Shown one piece after another: positions 19,907 to 22,002 of a stretch of DNA of 22,002 bases (within the stretch, counting starts at the first letter, position 1; the number at the start of each line of letters is the position of its first letter). The position numbers and the translations under genes were made by a program. The DNA is from a virus. Under the pieces are notes generated by a model. The model ran no database searches, was not told the origin of the DNA, and saw nothing but the letters and a program-made list of their open reading frames with translations. The DNA lies in the IMG/VR virus record IMGVR_UViG_3300034062_001695, positions 1-22,002 of that record; one strand, 5' to 3'.

Positions 19907-22002
19907 TCAGGTTATTAGTCAATAACTCCCCAGTTGACCTATCGGACAACTTTGACATTCTCATCTCCAAGTCAATTGCTGACATCAAGTCACCTGAAAC
20001 AAGGTCAAGTGAGTGGACAAAGACGGTTGTGATTCCTGGTACTCGTGCTAACAACAAGTTATTCTCACACATCTTTGAGGTTGAACAAACCATTCAAGGA
20101 ACTACGCAGTTTGCACCCGATTTCAATCCGAATAAGAAAGCGGATGTCGTGGTATTGCTTGATGAGATTGAGCAGATGCGTGGATTCATCCGATTAATTC
20201 AAATCAATGTGCTGGATTCAACGGACATCCAATATGAGTGTTCACTGCACGGACAAACGGCTGATCTATTCACGACCATCGCAGACCGCAAATTGAATGT
20301 GTTGAACTTCAGCGAATACAATCACACATTGTCAAGTGGCACGGTGATAAATTCTTGGGATACAAGCATTGTCAAGAACGCAACAACTCAAGCGTTTGCC
20401 TATGGTGAAGGTTATTTGTACGCCCTGATAGACAAAGGATATTCAACGGTGAGAAACATCAATCGCTTTGATGTGCCATCAATGACTCCTTGCCTTTATG
20501 CAAAGACCATCGTGGACAAGATATTCAGCAATGCCGGTTATTCGTACACAAACGATTCGTTTTTCAACAATGACCGATTCAAAAGATTAATAATTCCACC
20601 ACCAAACGGATTGATTGTTGATGCAATCACATTGGAACAACGAAGGTTCAAAGCAGGTAGATCAAGCAGTCAACTTTTGCTAACTGGTGGTACATTGATT
20701 TTTAATGTTGATTCAGGTGGTAACTTTTACGACAACGGCAATAACTACAACACAACAACGGGTGCTTACATTGTACCTGCTGGAGGGAACTATGTCTTTG
20801 AACCATACTTGGAACTTTTGTTAAGTAACATATTCCCGTCAATACTAACCACTACTTTCGGAATTGGTATTGGAATATATGTGAATGATAAGCTGATTAA
20901 AAAATCACTTGTTGGAAATACGATTGGAGGAACTCGTGCGTATCACCTACATTTTGACTTGCAGAATCTACTGGTTGGAGATAGCGTCAAATTAAAAATG
21001 ATGGGGGTGTATAATGTTGTTAATAACTATCAATTAACTGATGCCCAATTCACATTGGCAATGGTTGTCAATTCATTCTTGGAAAACAACTGTACTGGGT
21101 TTAATTATGGGTATGGGTCAACAACGGATTTTGCTCAGTTCTTAAACTCCGAAGTCAAGCAATCCGATATGCTGATGAGCTTTGTCAAGATGTTCAACTT
21201 GTACATTGAACCAAGCCAAGACCAGCCGAAGATACTTCGCATCGTTCCCCGTGATGATTTCTACAATGGTGTGAATGTGGATTGGACAAAGAAGTTGGAC
21301 TACTCGCAACCAGTTGAGATTGTTCCGATGGGTGATCTTGATGCAAACCCTTATGTTTTCACATACAAAGAGGGAGCAGATACATCCAACAAAGAATATC
21401 AAGAAATGTATCAATCAACTTATGGCTCACGCACATACAAGATTGACAATGACTTTGTAAAAACGGAGAAGAAGATTGACATTGTGTTCTCGCCTACCCA
21501 AATCAAGAACTACAACAACAACCAAAAGAACTTTGTGTTGAGTTATGTGGAATCTGAGAAGGATGGTGATTTGCGTATAATGTATTACGGAGGTTTGCAA
21601 TCCGATGTGTATTGGGATTTGTTGTTGTTTTCATATATGGATTCCATCGTTTATCCGCAAACCAAATTGCCCTTGACGATTCACTACGATTCAGTTACTG
21701 CACCGACCTTTGATATCCTATTTGGGATGCCGAAAGAATTGGGTGTTGGTGCTGGTTATCAATACGGCAATTTTAATCTTGTCACAAATTTCTATTATCG
21801 TTTCATCACCGAAATCACCAATAAGAACTCCAAAATTGTACGAGCTTATTTCAGAATCACACCGTCAGATTGGTACAACTTGCGATTCAACAACTTGTAT
21901 TTCTTTGAAGGTCAGTACTGGAGATTGAACAAGGTCAGCGATTACAATCCCGTTGAAGAAGGTGTTTATGAGTGCGAATTTCTTTTGGCTCAGTTCATCC
22001 CA
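19903..22002 (+). CDS. Large tail structural protein, 3'-truncated
   Basis: ATG 19903 overlaps TGA of the previous gene (ATGA) and the frame stays open for 700 codons to the end of the window, so the C-terminus is missing. It begins MIRLLVNNSPVDLSDNFDIL and includes SPETRSSEWTKTVVIPGTRA, NKLFSHIFEVEQTIQG, then ADVVVLLDEIEQMRGFIRLI; later KQSDMLMSFVKMFNLYIEPS and, near the edge, NLYFFEGQYWRLNKVSDYNP. These are marks of the large hub- or baseplate-like tail protein that follows the previous gene in Bacteroidetes phages. Beta-rich, with no signal peptide. Role in the tail tip is likely but not proven. Confidence 0.7.
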   Translation, partial: MIRLLVNNSPVDLSDNFDILISKSIADIKSPETRSSEWTKTVVIPGTRANNKLFSHIFEVEQTIQGTTQFAPDFNPNKKADVVVLLDEIEQMRGFIRLIQINVLDSTDIQYECSLHGQTADLFTTIADRKLNVLNFSEYNHTLSSGTVINSWDTSIVKNATTQAFAYGEGYLYALIDKGYSTVRNINRFDVPSMTPCLYAKTIVDKIFSNAGYSYTNDSFFNNDRFKRLIIPPPNGLIVDAITLEQRRFKAGRSSSQLLLTGGTLIFNVDSGGNFYDNGNNYNTTTGAYIVPAGGNYVFEPYLELLLSNIFPSILTTTFGIGIGIYVNDKLIKKSLVGNTIGGTRAYHLHFDLQNLLVGDSVKLKMMGVYNVVNNYQLTDAQFTLAMVVNSFLENNCTGFNYGYGSTTDFAQFLNSEVKQSDMLMSFVKMFNLYIEPSQDQPKILRIVPRDDFYNGVNVDWTKKLDYSQPVEIVPMGDLDANPYVFTYKEGADTSNKEYQEMYQSTYGSRTYKIDNDFVKTEKKIDIVFSPTQIKNYNNNQKNFVLSYVESEKDGDLRIMYYGGLQSDVYWDLLLFSYMDSIVYPQTKLPLTIHYDSVTAPTFDILFGMPKELGVGAGYQYGNFNLVTNFYYRFITEITNKNSKIVRAYFRITPSDWYNLRFNNLYFFEGQYWRLNKVSDYNPVEEGVYECEFLLAQFIP

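Noticed and set aside
1-22002. tRNA genes, CRISPR arrays, insertion sequences, integrase or attachment sites
   Set aside because: Looked for on both strands by eye; no cloverleaf, no regularly spaced repeats, no transposase or recombinase motifs were found.

Overview
The window is a tightly packed stretch of a tailed double-stranded DNA phage (Caudoviricetes) or a prophage of one, almost certainly with a Bacteroidetes (Flavobacteriia/Bacteroidia-type) host. Three things support this. The protein families present (ERF, YqaJ, DUF6712-like connector, DUF6291-like replication protein, ATPase/nuclease terminase, the two tail proteins) are ones I associate with Bacteroidetes phages. Two promoters match the Bacteroidetes -33 TTTG / -7 TAnnTTTG pattern with identical 20-bp spacing. 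Most genes lack a Shine-Dalgarno sequence. Apart from one doubtful small ORF, every gene is on the + strand, usually with 4-bp ATGA overlaps. I see no integrase, tRNA, CRISPR array or insertion sequence.

Layout. (1) 1-5257, head/neck module: the portal (its 5' end lies outside the window) carrying a winged-helix-like segment and an Mu gpF/SPP1 gp7-like C-terminus; a head-tail connector; a tail-terminator-like protein; a metallophosphoesterase; DUF3310; two small membrane proteins; and an HK97 gp10-like neck protein. No major capsid gene is visible. (2) 5274-8272, early module: a well-formed promoter directly before a small HTH gene, then the ERF annealing protein and YqaJ exonuclease (a lambda Red-like pair), then a run of small ORFs, three of them only 47-53 aa. 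(3) 8254-8394: a second strong promoter followed by two hairpins, the second an intrinsic terminator. Its loop is complementary to the start codon region of the next gene, a NUMOD4/HNH homing endonuclease. (4) 8903-12708, replication/regulation: a helicase-loader-like protein, DnaB, a C5 cytosine methyltransferase overlapped for 825 bp by a second protein-like frame, a DnaA-domain-IV protein, and a sigma-like HTH protein behind its own -7 element. (5) 12693-14078: small genes ending in an HNH nuclease. (6) 14095-17539, packaging: the small terminase subunit-like gene and the large terminase, separated by a DUF551-like gene and two glycosyltransferases. (7) 17541-end, tail: a tail assembly chaperone pair joined by a probable -1 frameshift on a T10 run, then a 429-bp non-coding gap rich in inverted repeats, then two large tail structural proteins, the last running off the window.

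Working together: early promoters drive recombination (exonuclease plus annealing protein) and replication (loader, DnaB, DnaA-like protein). The sigma-like protein may switch on later genes. HNH, TerS and TerL package DNA through the portal, and the connector, terminator, chaperone and tail proteins build the tail. The most interesting points are the dual-frame methyltransferase locus, the hairpin RNA with a loop complementary to the next start codon, the tail-chaperone frameshift, and the repeat-rich gap at 18302-18730.
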